Below are positions 24,712 to 32,168 of a stretch of DNA of 33,949 nt, in pieces. The position numbers and the translations under genes are program-made. The DNA lies in contig JAFZAB010000035.1 of NCBI GenBank assembly GCA_017548425.1, positions 1 to 33,949 of the forward strand, given 5' to 3'. The notes below the pieces were generated by a model. It did not search any database and was not told the origin of the DNA. It was given only the letters and a program-made list of their open reading frames with translations. Source of the DNA: Victivallales bacterium (GTDB taxonomy: Bacteria > Verrucomicrobiota > Lentisphaeria > Oligosphaerales > Oligosphaeraceae). How positions within the stretch are numbered: the stretch's first letter is position 1; the number at the start of each line of letters is the position of its first letter.

Positions 24712-25533
24712 ATGTCATTCATCCGCCAAAACTCCAAGCTCGTTGACGAATTCTGGGAAAAGGGCATCGTCGAATCCTGCCCCATCTACGATATGCACGG
24801 CCACATGGGCGAACACTACGCCATCTATTTCGCCGCGCCGAACGAAGACGAAATGGTCACGCTCATGCGCCGTGCCAACGTCGCGAAACTCTGTTTCTCC
24901 CATCACTTCTCCCTTTGGGCGACGCCCCATGTCGGACAGGATCCCGCTCTCGCAGCCGCCAAAAAGTATCCGGACATCCTCCGTTTCTACTGCTCCATCA
25001 ATCCGAACTATCCCGATCAGATCAAGAAAGATCTCGCGAAAGTCGGTGAATGGATCCCCTATTGCGTCGGACTCAAATTCCTGCCGGACTACCACAAGAT
25101 ACCCGTCTCCGCTCCCGCCTACAAGCCCGCGCTTGAATTTGCGGAAGCCCTTCATCTGCCGATTCTTATCCACACGTGGAACGGCTCCCCCTATGACGGT
25201 CCGGATGTCATCCGCGACGTCGTGCCCCACTATCCGCATGTCACCTTCATGTGCGCGCACTGCTTTAACAACAACTGGACGGCGGCCGGCAATCTCGCGA
25301 AGGATTTTCCGAACGTCTATATCGAACTGACGTCCGTCCCCGGCGTCCGTGGTGCCATCGAAAAGATGGTCTCCATCTGCGGCTCCGAAAAGATCCTCTA
25401 CGGTACGGACATGCCGTGGTTTGACGAACATCAAGGCATCGGCGGCGTTCTCGCCGCCGACATCTCCGACGACGACATCCACAACATCCTCCACCGCAAC
25501 GCTGAAAAGATTCTTGCGCCGTTCATCGCGTAA
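24712..25533 (+). CDS. Amidohydrolase-2-family metal-dependent hydrolase
   Basis: From ATG 24712, with AAAGGAG 9 bp upstream, it has 273 residues. The PF04909-type metal site is complete: H29 and H31 (MHGHMG), H154 (LIHTW), H183 (CAHC) and D233 (YGTDMPW). The family includes lactonases acting on sugar or aromatic lactones, and decarboxylases. Its position behind a large glycosidase-like gene favours a sugar-lactone or uronate-type substrate, but that is inference. The upstream gene is a metal-site-less paralogue. A pyrimidine/purine-repeat stretch follows the stop. Confidence 0.88.
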   Translation: MSFIRQNSKLVDEFWEKGIVESCPIYDMHGHMGEHYAIYFAAPNEDEMVTLMRRANVAKLCFSHHFSLWATPHVGQDPALAAAKKYPDILRFYCSINPNYPDQIKKDLAKVGEWIPYCVGLKFLPDYHKIPVSAPAYKPALEFAEALHLPILIHTWNGSPYDGPDVIRDVVPHYPHVTFMCAHCFNNNWTAAGNLAKDFPNVYIELTSVPGVRGAIEKMVSICGSEKILYGTDMPWFDEHQGIGGVLAADISDDDIHNILHRNAEKILAPFIA

Positions 25534-25540
25534 AGAGGAA

Positions 25541-25623
25541 AAGAGGCAAAAGAGACAAAAAGGACATAAGAGACAAAGGAATCATATCTGTCCCTTTTGT
25601 CCCTTTTGTCCCTTTCGTCCCTA
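25541..25623. repeat. Purine-rich and GTCCCTTTT-type repeats forming an imperfect inverted pair
   Basis: After the amidohydrolase stop, a stretch of AAGAGACAAAA-type purine repeats (25541-25587) is followed by about three and a half copies of GTCCCTTTT/GTCCCTTTC (25590-25622). The two halves are complementary, so the RNA could form a long imperfect hairpin. The same GTCCCTTTY nonamer recurs upstream of transketolase (about 29900-29940). Confidence 0.75.
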
Positions 25624-25664
25624 AAAAAAATCAAAAAAAACTTAATTTTCCCTTAAACATTCTC

Positions 25665-25692
25665 TTGATTTTGTTGTTTGATGATGTAAACT
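25665..25692 (+). promoter_or_regulatory. Candidate sigma-70-type promoter of the pseudopilin gene
   Basis: TTGATT (25665-25670) and TAAACT (25687-25692) are separated by 16 bp. Two A-tracts lie directly upstream (about 25623-25640), as in UP elements. About 70 bp of leader precede the pseudopilin ATG. Confidence 0.4.
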
Positions 25693-25763
25693 CATTATTA
25701 AACTATTATTAAAATCAAATGTTCATTGACTTTCCCAAACAAAAATCAAAAGGAAAACCAAAC

Positions 25764-26459
25764 ATGAAAAAACACTTCACGCTGATCGAACTCCTGGTCG
25801 TCATCGCGATCATCGCGATTCTCGCCGCCATGTTGCTGCCCGCTCTGGCGAAAGCCCGTGCGAAAGCGCAGTCCATCTCCTGCCTCTCCAACTTCAAGCA
25901 GATCGTTCTGGCCAATGCCATCTACGGCAATGACAACGCTCATTACTGGGTTGGTTACTGGGAAACCGACCAAGGCAAAGGCCAGAAGAGCAACTACGTT
26001 CTGATTGTCAACGAAGGCGGTCTGGACAAGAAGACCTACTTCTGCCCGAGCCATGAAAACAGCAACTACAACGCCGCCTACTCCGTCGGTATCATCCGCG
26101 CCGACATGCAGTACCAACTTTCCTGCTTCGCGCTCCGCCAGAATGTCCTCGGCAACTTCGTGATGCGCGACGTCTGGTATGACTCCTGCTACTACCGCAC
26201 CAACGGCTGCAAGGCCCCGACCGAAGCTCCCTTCTGCGGCGACTCCATCGGTCTCACCGATGCCCAGGGCCGTTCCGTCTGGACGTTTGACACAGGCCAT
26301 GCCGAAGCCAACCACTACTGTGGTTCCGCCCACCACAACAGCCGCATGAACGTCGGCTTCATGGACGGTCATGCCACCTCCTGCGGTAAAGGCGATCTCA
26401 TCAATCTCGGTTTCCGCTACTTCTCCACGGACAATCAACAGTTCGGAACGCAGTACTAA
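25764..26459 (+). CDS. Type II secretion/type IV-like pseudopilin with H-X9-DG C-terminal motif
   Basis: The 231-residue protein starts with [20 protein letters not shown], a prepilin N-terminus with Glu at mature position 5 and a roughly 20-residue hydrophobic helix; the chain continues [12 protein letters not shown]. The residue before the cleavage point is His instead of the usual Gly. The C-terminal domain has [14 protein letters not shown], the H-X9-DG motif of large pseudopilin families that are massively duplicated in Lentisphaerota and Planctomycetes. Several cysteines ([23 protein letters not shown]) could form disulfides. I chose ATG 25764, with AAAAGGA upstream, over the longer TTG/ATG frame start. 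It has its own promoter candidate and a strong terminator, so it is a monocistronic, probably well-expressed gene. Confidence 0.93.
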   Translation: MKKHFTLIELLVVIAIIAILAAMLLPALAKARAKAQSISCLSNFKQIVLANAIYGNDNAHYWVGYWETDQGKGQKSNYVLIVNEGGLDKKTYFCPSHENSNYNAAYSVGIIRADMQYQLSCFALRQNVLGNFVMRDVWYDSCYYRTNGCKAPTEAPFCGDSIGLTDAQGRSVWTFDTGHAEANHYCGSAHHNSRMNVGFMDGHATSCGKGDLINLGFRYFSTDNQQFGTQY

Positions 26460-26480
26460 TTTAATCTGACATGCTTTTCA

Positions 26481-26518
26481 AGTCCCCGAATTCCAACCAA
26501 TTCGGGGACTTTTCTTTT
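26481..26518 (+). terminator. Strong terminator after the pseudopilin
   Basis: A 12-bp perfect stem (AGTCCCCGAATT 26481-26492, AATTCGGGGACT 26499-26510) with loop CCAACC is followed by TTTCTTTT. Confidence 0.93.
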
Positions 26519-26520
26519 CA

Positions 26521-26632
26521 GCTTAAAGCTTAAAGCCAAAAGCTCAAAGCAAATGCAGGAACATTTCCAAACACAATCAAATATCACTTGTAAAATTGTT
26601 AATTATAAATTATTAATTGTTAATTGTTAATT
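26521..26632. repeat. AGCTTAAA and TTAATTG short repeats upstream of the DUF4838 gene
   Basis: GCTTAAAGCTTAAAGCC-type repeats (26521-26553), like those at 4345, and a TTAATTG/TTAATTA run (26597-26632) fill the gap. The DUF4838 ATG sits directly at the end of the AT run, with no Shine-Dalgarno sequence. Confidence 0.65.
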
Positions 26633-27586
26633 ATGTTAAGAAAAGGCGTCGTCCTGACACCGGACGATTTCATCGGTGTCGATTGGCTTGCAAAATTCAA
26701 GGAACTCGGCCTCAACACGTTAGGCCTCCATTCAGGCGGCGGCCCAGGCCACAATGTCTTGGAACATCTCGCAAACTGCGCGTCCATTGAATTCCAAAAC
26801 AACGTGAAGGCGGCTGGCATCGACTACGAATACGAACTCCACGCCCCCCACGATCTTCTCCCGCGCGATGTCTTCGCGACTCATCCGGAATTCTTTATCC
26901 AGCCGATGGGCCACAAGAAGGAACGCGGCACGACCGGCAACTGGTGCGGCGGCACGAACGCGGCTCTCGACACCATCGCCGCCAATGGCGCCAATCTCGG
27001 CCATCGACTGAATCCATCCACTCATCGCCATTTCTTCTGGGGCGAAGACCTCAACGACGGATGGTGCCATTGCGACAAATGCGCCCAATACAGCCCGTCG
27101 GACCAGAATCTTAAGACGGCCAACGCCATCGCCGACAAATTGGCGGAAACGGATCCGGAAGCGTCTGTCGGCTGCATCGCCTACCATCAGACGATCGATC
27201 CGCCGGAACTCATCCGCCCGCGACGCAATGTCTTTCTGGAATTCGCCCCCATCCACCGTTGCTACGAACACGCCATCGACGATCCGAACTGCGCCATCAA
27301 CCGTCAACAGTGGAAGACGCTTCTCGGTCTTCTGGAAGTCTTCAACGCCGACACGGCTCACATTCTTGAATACTGGCTCGACAGCTCGAAATTCTCCGGC
27401 TGGAAAAAGCCCGCCAAGAAACCCGAATGCCGCCCGGAAATCGTCCAGAAGGACATTGAGGCATACTATCGTCTTGGCATCCGCAGCTTTACGACGTTCG
27501 CCGTCTATATGGACGGCGTCTATTTCGACACGCATGGCGACCAGGAGATAAAAGACTACGCCGCCATACTGAACGCGCTGCATTGA
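26633..27586 (+). CDS. Short DUF4838-like protein
   Basis: From ATG 26633 it has 317 residues without a signal peptide or membrane segment. The FFWGEDLNDGWCHCDKC block (cysteines 145, 147 and 150) resembles the NDGxxxCxCxxC motif of DUF4838 proteins, which are TIM-barrel proteins found near glycoside hydrolases. The CxCxxC could bind a metal. DUF4838 proteins are usually much longer and carry an N-terminal alpha-glucuronidase or GH20-like domain; this one lacks it and starts directly with GVVLTPDDFIGVDWLAKFKELGLNTLGLHSG, itself the first strand-helix unit of a barrel. Its place beside the GH-like and amidohydrolase genes supports a glycan role. No ribosome site is visible. Confidence 0.7.
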   Translation: MLRKGVVLTPDDFIGVDWLAKFKELGLNTLGLHSGGGPGHNVLEHLANCASIEFQNNVKAAGIDYEYELHAPHDLLPRDVFATHPEFFIQPMGHKKERGTTGNWCGGTNAALDTIAANGANLGHRLNPSTHRHFFWGEDLNDGWCHCDKCAQYSPSDQNLKTANAIADKLAETDPEASVGCIAYHQTIDPPELIRPRRNVFLEFAPIHRCYEHAIDDPNCAINRQQWKTLLGLLEVFNADTAHILEYWLDSSKFSGWKKPAKKPECRPEIVQKDIEAYYRLGIRSFTTFAVYMDGVYFDTHGDQEIKDYAAILNALH

Positions 27587-27592
27587 AACCGT

Positions 27593-27746
27593 GGGAGGGT
27601 CGCTGGGAGGGTCGCTGGGAGGGTCGCTCTCCAGAGCGACCGTTTGCGCAAAGCGCAAACAATCCATTGACATAATCGTCGCGCAAAACACGTCCTGACA
27701 AGCGGCGACAAATGTCGCCGCGGTCGCTCTGGAGAGCGCCCCTCCC
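27593..27746. mobile_element. MITE/REPIN-like element with 26-bp terminal inverted repeats
   Basis: The ends 27617-27642 and 27721-27746 are inverted copies matching at 25 of 26 positions; each end is itself a GGTCGCTCT/AGAGCGACC hairpin. Inside are two more perfect hairpins: GTTTGCGC-AAA-GCGCAAAC (27642-27660) and GCGGCGACA-AA-TGTCGCCGC (27702-27721). The left end is preceded by two extra copies of a 12-bp unit (GGGAGGGTCGCT, from 27593). There is no transposase. The structure fits a non-autonomous palindromic repeat such as a REPIN. Confidence 0.7.
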
Positions 27747-27758
27747 CACACAAAGCAC

Positions 27759-27800
27759 ACAGGCCACCGCCTCCAAAAAGGCGGTGGCCTGTGGTGTTTT
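27759..27800. terminator. 14-bp stem-loop between the convergent DUF4838 and tkt genes
   Basis: ACAGGCCACCGCCT (27759-27772) and AGGCGGTGGCCTGT (27779-27792) pair perfectly around the loop CCAAAA, with GGTGTTTT on the plus side. It probably terminates at least one of the two convergent genes; the tkt stop is 19 bp beyond it. Confidence 0.8.
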
Positions 27801-27810
27801 AAGGAAAATA

Positions 27811-29805
27811 TTACTTCAAGTATGCGGCCACATGTTCGGCAACGCTTTCAGCCGTGAAGCCATATTCTTCCGCCAACTTCTCGGCAGGAGCGGAGGCGCC
27901 GAAGTGGTCGATGCCGATGGACAGGCCTTCGGCTCCGACATACTTCGCCCAACCGAACGTCGAACCGGCTTCGATGGAAACGCGCTTCGTGCAGCTCTTC
28001 GGGAGAATCTTCTCCTTGTATTCGTCGCTCTGCGCATCGAACAGATCCCAGCTCGGCATGGAGACGACGCGGACCTTCTTGCCCTGCTTGCGCAGGATTT
28101 CGCACGCGCCCAGAGCCGTGTTGACTTCGGAACCGCTGGCGATCAGCGTCACTTCGAAGCCTTCTTCGCACGTCACGATATAGGCGCCCTTCGCGACATC
28201 CATGCGGTTGGCGACGACGTCCGCCGGCAGGTTCGCCAGATTCTGGCGGGTCAGGCAGAGGACGACAGGATGATCGGCCTTCAAAGCATATGCCCAGGCG
28301 TGGGCGACTTCGTTCGCTTCCGCGGGACGGATGACCGTCAGGCCCGGAATCGTGCGGAACATCGCCAACTGTTCGATCGGCTGATGGGTCGGGCCGTCTT
28401 CGCCGACGAAGATGGAATCATGCGTGAAGACATAGATTTCATGCAGCTTCTGGATGGCGGCGAGGCGCATCGCGGGCTTCATGTAGTCGGAGAAGACCAT
28501 GAACGTGGAGCTGAACGGAATCGCGTAGCCGGCGAGAGCCAAACCGTTGGCGATCATGCCCATACCGAGTTCGCGAACGCCGAAGTGGATGTTGCGGCCG
28601 GCCCAGTCTTCCGGACCGAAGTCGCCCATGCCCTTCAGATAGGTCTTCGTGGAGGGGTTCAGGTCGGCGGAACCGCCCGTCAGCGACGGAACCAGTTTCG
28701 CGGCGGCGTTCATGATCGTGCCGCCGGATGCACGCGTCGCCGTGGCCTTTTCGGGAACGGCTTTCAGCAGTTCGTCCAGAATGTTCGCGGGAACAGCCTT
28801 CGTCATCAACGCGTTCATGAGAGCCTTCTTGTCGGCGTCCATCTTCGCCTTGAAGCCTTCGAACTTCTCGTTCCATTCGGCCGCGCAGGCCTTCTTGGCG
28901 GCGACCTTCTCGTCGCAGAGGGCGCGGACTTCGGCGGGAACGACGAACGACTGTTCGGGATCGAAGCCGAGATTCACTTTCGCGGCGGCGAGCTCTTCCT
29001 TCGGCAGCGGCGCGCCATGCGTCGCTTCGCTGCCTTCCATGTTCGGAGCGCCTTTGCCGATGGTCGTCTTGCCGATGATGACCGTCGGTTTGCCTTTCGT
29101 GACGCGCGCCATTTCGATGGCGGCGCGGATCTGCTTCACGCACTGGCCGTTGATTTTGATAACGTTCCAGCCGTAGGCCGCGAAACGAGCGCCGACGTCT
29201 TCCGTCAAAGCGATCTTCGTGGAACCTTCGATGCTGATGCCGTTGTCGTCATAGAAGAGAATCAGATTGTCCAGTTTCAGATGGCCGGCCAGAGCGCAGG
29301 CTTCATGGGAGGTGCCTTCCATGATGCAGCCGTCGCCGCTGATCACATAGACCTTCTGGTCGAACAGGCAGTCGCACGCGCCGATGGCGGCCTTGAACTG
29401 CTTCATGCCGATCGCCATACCGACGGCGGACGCGAGACCGGAAGCCAACGGGCCAGTCGTCACTTCGACGCCCTTCGTGTGGCCATATTCCGGATGGCCC
29501 GGGCACTTGCTGCCCCACTGGCGGAACGTCTTCAGATCGTCGATCGTCAGACCGAAGTTGAACAGATGCAACAGCGAATAGATCAGCATGGAGCCGTGGC
29601 CCGCGGAGAGGACGAAACGGTCGCGGCCGACCCACTGCGGATCATCGGGATTGAAGCGGAGGAATTCGCTCCACAGCGTGAACGCGTAGTCCGCGCAGCC
29701 CATCGGCATGCCCGGATGGCCGGAATTGGCCTTTGAAACACCGTCGGCGGACAGAAGTCTCACCGTGTCAATCGCTTTCTTGAACACTTCGCACTTGCAA
29801 GCCAT
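27811..29805 (-). CDS. tkt: Transketolase
   Basis: The 664-residue thiamine-diphosphate enzyme transfers two-carbon units between sugar phosphates in the pentose phosphate pathway. The N-terminal SANSGHPGMPMG-type substrate/TPP segment (here SKANSGHPGMPMG), the TPP motif from GDGCIMEG to the Asn of YDDN, the central FGVRELGMG with the catalytic Glu, and the HDSIFVGEDGPTHQP block are all present at full length. I chose ATG 29805, with AGGAG 8 bp upstream, because the frame extension to 29859 adds residues without family match. Its leader contains GTCCCTTTC-type nonamers (on the plus strand). prfB lies upstream on the same strand but is separated by a palindromic terminator. Confidence 0.96.
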   Translation of the reverse strand: MACKCEVFKKAIDTVRLLSADGVSKANSGHPGMPMGCADYAFTLWSEFLRFNPDDPQWVGRDRFVLSAGHGSMLIYSLLHLFNFGLTIDDLKTFRQWGSKCPGHPEYGHTKGVEVTTGPLASGLASAVGMAIGMKQFKAAIGACDCLFDQKVYVISGDGCIMEGTSHEACALAGHLKLDNLILFYDDNGISIEGSTKIALTEDVGARFAAYGWNVIKINGQCVKQIRAAIEMARVTKGKPTVIIGKTTIGKGAPNMEGSEATHGAPLPKEELAAAKVNLGFDPEQSFVVPAEVRALCDEKVAAKKACAAEWNEKFEGFKAKMDADKKALMNALMTKAVPANILDELLKAVPEKATATRASGGTIMNAAAKLVPSLTGGSADLNPSTKTYLKGMGDFGPEDWAGRNIHFGVRELGMGMIANGLALAGYAIPFSSTFMVFSDYMKPAMRLAAIQKLHEIYVFTHDSIFVGEDGPTHQPIEQLAMFRTIPGLTVIRPAEANEVAHAWAYALKADHPVVLCLTRQNLANLPADVVANRMDVAKGAYIVTCEEGFEVTLIASGSEVNTALGACEILRKQGKKVRVVSMPSWDLFDAQSDEYKEKILPKSCTKRVSIEAGSTFGWAKYVGAEGLSIGIDHFGASAPAEKLAEEYGFTAESVAEHVAAYLK

Positions 29806-29895
29806 TTCGTTTCTCCTGTTAGCTTTTCCTGTTGGACAGGCTTCCTTTGAAGCCTGCACTATTTAAATATTTGAAAAAAACTCTGCAACTCTCTC

Positions 29896-29985
29896 TCCGT
29901 CCCTTTCGTCCCTTTCGTCCCTTTCGTCCCTTTTGTCCCTTTCTCTTCTGCTTTAAGCCATAAGCCATAAGCCATAAGCCATAAG
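29896..29985. repeat. GTCCCTTTC nonamer array followed by GCCATAA heptamer array
   Basis: About five tandem GTCCCTTTC/GTCCCTTTT copies (about 29901-29943) are followed by about four TAAGCCA heptamers (about 29954-29985). They lie between the tkt start and the prfB end. The nonamer matches the array at 25590 and the heptamer is the reverse complement of the one at about 380. Confidence 0.85.
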
Positions 29986-29986
29986 C

Positions 29987-30010
29987 ATAAACGCCGCTTG
30001 CGGCGTTTAT
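29987..30010 (-). terminator. Palindromic terminator overlapping the prfB stop codon
   Basis: ATAAACGCCGC-TT-GCGGCGTTTAT is a perfect 11-bp stem (29987-29997, 30000-30010). The prfB TAA stop (30007-30009 on the minus strand) lies within one arm. The T-run after the stem on the minus strand is short. Confidence 0.7.
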
Positions 30011-31138
30011 TCCAGATCTGCATCCGAAACGGCATGTCCGCCGCCCGTCCGCAGATACGCCTCCGCGAACATGTCCAGATCGCCGTCCAGCACGGCGCCG
30101 ATGTTGCTCGTCTCCGCGTCCGTCCGCAGATCCTTCACCATCTGGTAAGGCTGCACGACGTATGAACGGATTTGGTTGCCCCATGCGTTGTCGCCCTTCG
30201 CGGCGGATTCCGCCGCGATGTTCGCCCGCCGCTTGCTGTCTTCCAAATCATACAAACGCGCGCGCAGAATGCGCATGGCGTTCGCCTTGTTCTTATGCTG
30301 CGACCGTTCGCTTTGGCAGGTCACGACAATGTTCGTCGGCAGATGCGTGATGCGCACGGCCGAGTCCGTACGGTTGATGTGCTGTCCGCCCGCGCCGGAC
30401 GCGCGGAACGTGTCGATGCGCAGATCCGATTCCGCGATGTCGATCTTGATGTCGTCATCGACTTCCGGCAGGACATCGACGGATGTGAACGACGTGTGGC
30501 GGCGTTTGTTCGCGTCGAACGGCGAAATGCGGACCAGGCGGTGGACGCCCTTCTCGCCTTTCAGATAGCCGTAGGCGAACTCGCCTGTGACCGTCATCGT
30601 CACGAGTTTCAGCCCCGCTTCATCGCCGGGCATGATATCGACCGTCTCGTATTTGAAGCCGCGTTTGTCAAACCAATGCGTGTACATACGGTAAAGCATT
30701 GAACACCAGTCACATGCCTCCGTTCCGCCCGCGCCTGGAATGATGGTCATGATCGCATTCTTGCGGTCCATTTCACCGGAAAGGAAGCTCACGAGCTCCA
30801 GTTTGTTCATATCTTCCGCAAGCTGCTCCCACGTGCCGTCCGCCTCCGTGTAGAGAGCGGAATCGTCGCCTTCCATTTCAGCCAATTCAGCCAGCACTTC
30901 AAAATCGCCGACGCGCCCCGCCATCTTGTCAAACGGCTCCACGACGCCTTTCACGGCGCTCAGATCCGCGACCGTCTGCTGTGCGCTTTCTGGATGGTCC
31001 CAGAAATCCGGGCGGCCCATCTTCGCCTCCAGAAGCGCCAGTTTCTCACGCTTCGTGGCGACGTCAAAGAAACCCCCTTAAGTGCTCAAGGCGCTTTTTC
31101 GCCTCGGCGACTTTCTTCAAAAGTTCTTCATGTGTCAT
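30007..31138 (-). CDS. prfB: Peptide chain release factor 2, expressed by +1 programmed frameshift
   Basis: RF2 reads UAA and UGA stop codons. Translation starts at ATG 31138 (GAGGAAC upstream) and reaches an in-frame UGA at 31066-31064 after 24 codons. The site reads AGGGGG, TTT, CTT, TGA, C, the known prfB frameshift signal. After a +1 shift at CTT, reading continues from GAC (31065) to the stop at 30007, giving 376 residues. In this joined numbering the stop-recognition SPF motif is at 205-207 and the GGQ motif at 250-252, the same numbers as in E. coli RF2, which supports the join. The uninterrupted frame alone (from 31020) is only the C-terminal part. The PrmC methyltransferase that modifies this GGQ is at the other end of the window. 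Confidence 0.95.
31063..31078 (-). promoter_or_regulatory. prfB autoregulatory +1 frameshift site
   Basis: On the minus strand: AGGGGG (31078-31073) acting as an internal Shine-Dalgarno, a 3-nt spacer TTT, the slip codon CTT, the stop TGA and a following C. Low RF2 favours the shift; this feedback is established for prfB in other bacteria. Confidence 0.95.
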
Positions 31139-31170
31139 GTTTGTTCCTCTAAATCTCTCTCCAATAAATT

Positions 31171-31249
31171 GGCGCAAGCGAGACGCACACGCCTCTTCAT
31201 GTTCTGTGAAGACGGCGGAAGCCGTCGGGCGCAGGCAAGACGCACGCGC
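31171..31249. repeat. Two 22-bp direct repeats around a GGAA-loop hairpin in the prfB-znuC gap
   Basis: The 22-mers at 31171-31192 and 31228-31249 match at 19 of 22 positions (GGCGCAAGCGAGACGCACAC...). Between them is a GACGGC-GGAA-GCCGTC hairpin (31211-31226). It lies in the divergent gap upstream of prfB and looks like a degenerate copy of a dispersed repeat. Confidence 0.6.
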
Positions 31250-31276
31250 TACCTTCAATAATATACACCTTCTTGC

Positions 31277-31306
31277 TTGACTTAGACAATTTTTAAGCCA
31301 TATTTT
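31277..31306 (+). promoter_or_regulatory. Candidate promoter for the metal ABC transporter genes
   Basis: TTGACT (31277-31282) and TATTTT (31301-31306) are 18 bp apart in an AT-rich stretch about 50 bp before the ATPase start. No clear Zur or Fur operator was recognised. Confidence 0.4.
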
Positions 31307-31357
31307 ATTATTGTTTTCGCCAATGCGGCGGCGTTCCAACCTGTATTTTTCCAATCA

Positions 31358-32140
31358 TTGTTTTCCGTGGACACTTCCTCCATCATATCGATTCATCATC
31401 TCTGCTTCTCCTACGACGCCAGAGAAATTCTCCATGACGTCAGCCTAGACATCGCCAACGGCATGTTCGCCGCCATGGTCGGCCCGAACGGCGGCGGCAA
31501 GACCACTTTGCTACGGCTGATTCTCGGACTGCTCACGCCCAGGCATGGCTCCATAAAAGTCTTCGGCCGCGAACCGTCAACCGTCCGCAGCCAAATCGCC
31601 TACGTGCCGCAGGCCATTCTGTTCGATCCGAAATTCCCCGCCTCCGCGCTCGACATCGTCCTCATGGGGCGCGTCGAACGCCATCTGTTCGGCGGCTACA
31701 GTCGGCAGGACCGTGACATCGCCATGAAACGGCTTGAAGACGTCGGTCTGAAAGATTACGCAAATCATTCGTTCTCCGAACTTTCCGGTGGCCAACGGCA
31801 ACGCGTCATCATCGCGCAGGCCCTCGCCTCCGAACCACGTCTCCTCCTGCTGGACGAACCGGCCGCCAATCTCGACCAAGAAAACGCGACCACCCTTTTC
31901 GACCTCCTCGGCAAGCTCAACGAAAGCGTCACCATCCTCATGGTCTCCCACAATCTGACGCTTGTGTCCAAATACGTCTCGCATGTCATCTGCGTCAACC
32001 AAACCGTTGATATGCACCGCATTGAAGACATCAAATCCGCGACGGACGATCTGACGGGATGGGTCCATCTCATCCATCAGGCCTGCCCTGTCACCAGCGG
32101 CAAGAAGACGGACGAACAGAACCATCCGCACCACCATTGA
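31358..32140 (+). CDS. Zn/Mn-type ABC transporter ATP-binding protein
   Basis: The 260-residue ATPase of the ZnuC/MntB/TroB kind has Walker A GPNGGGKT (42-49), the LSGGQRQR signature, Walker B LLLLDEP and a switch histidine in VSHN. It energises metal import with the permease encoded 29 bp downstream. The C-terminus is His-rich (ends HPHHH), which fits a zinc or nickel-related function. The start is undecided between TTG 31358 and GTG 31367; neither has a good Shine-Dalgarno sequence. No periplasmic binding protein (ZnuA) gene is seen in the window after the permease, so that partner must be elsewhere. Zn versus Mn cannot be decided. Confidence 0.88.
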   Translation: MFSVDTSSIISIHHLCFSYDAREILHDVSLDIANGMFAAMVGPNGGGKTTLLRLILGLLTPRHGSIKVFGREPSTVRSQIAYVPQAILFDPKFPASALDIVLMGRVERHLFGGYSRQDRDIAMKRLEDVGLKDYANHSFSELSGGQRQRVIIAQALASEPRLLLLDEPAANLDQENATTLFDLLGKLNESVTILMVSHNLTLVSKYVSHVICVNQTVDMHRIEDIKSATDDLTGWVHLIHQACPVTSGKKTDEQNHPHHH

Positions 32141-32168
32141 CCATTTTCGAAAATAACCATATCATCGC

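Noticed and set aside
27587..27810. tRNA or riboswitch in the DUF4838-tkt gap
   Set aside because: The hairpins are explained by inverted repeats and a terminator; no cloverleaf or known riboswitch core is seen.
27712..29736. 674-codon plus-strand open frame opposite transketolase
   Set aside because: Low-complexity Asp/Gly/Arg/Val composition without motifs, and it begins inside the MITE-like element. Transketolase on the minus strand has complete family motifs.
31064..31354. Separate 96-codon gene upstream of prfB
   Set aside because: Only its last 24 codons from ATG 31138 are real, as the first part of prfB before the +1 frameshift.
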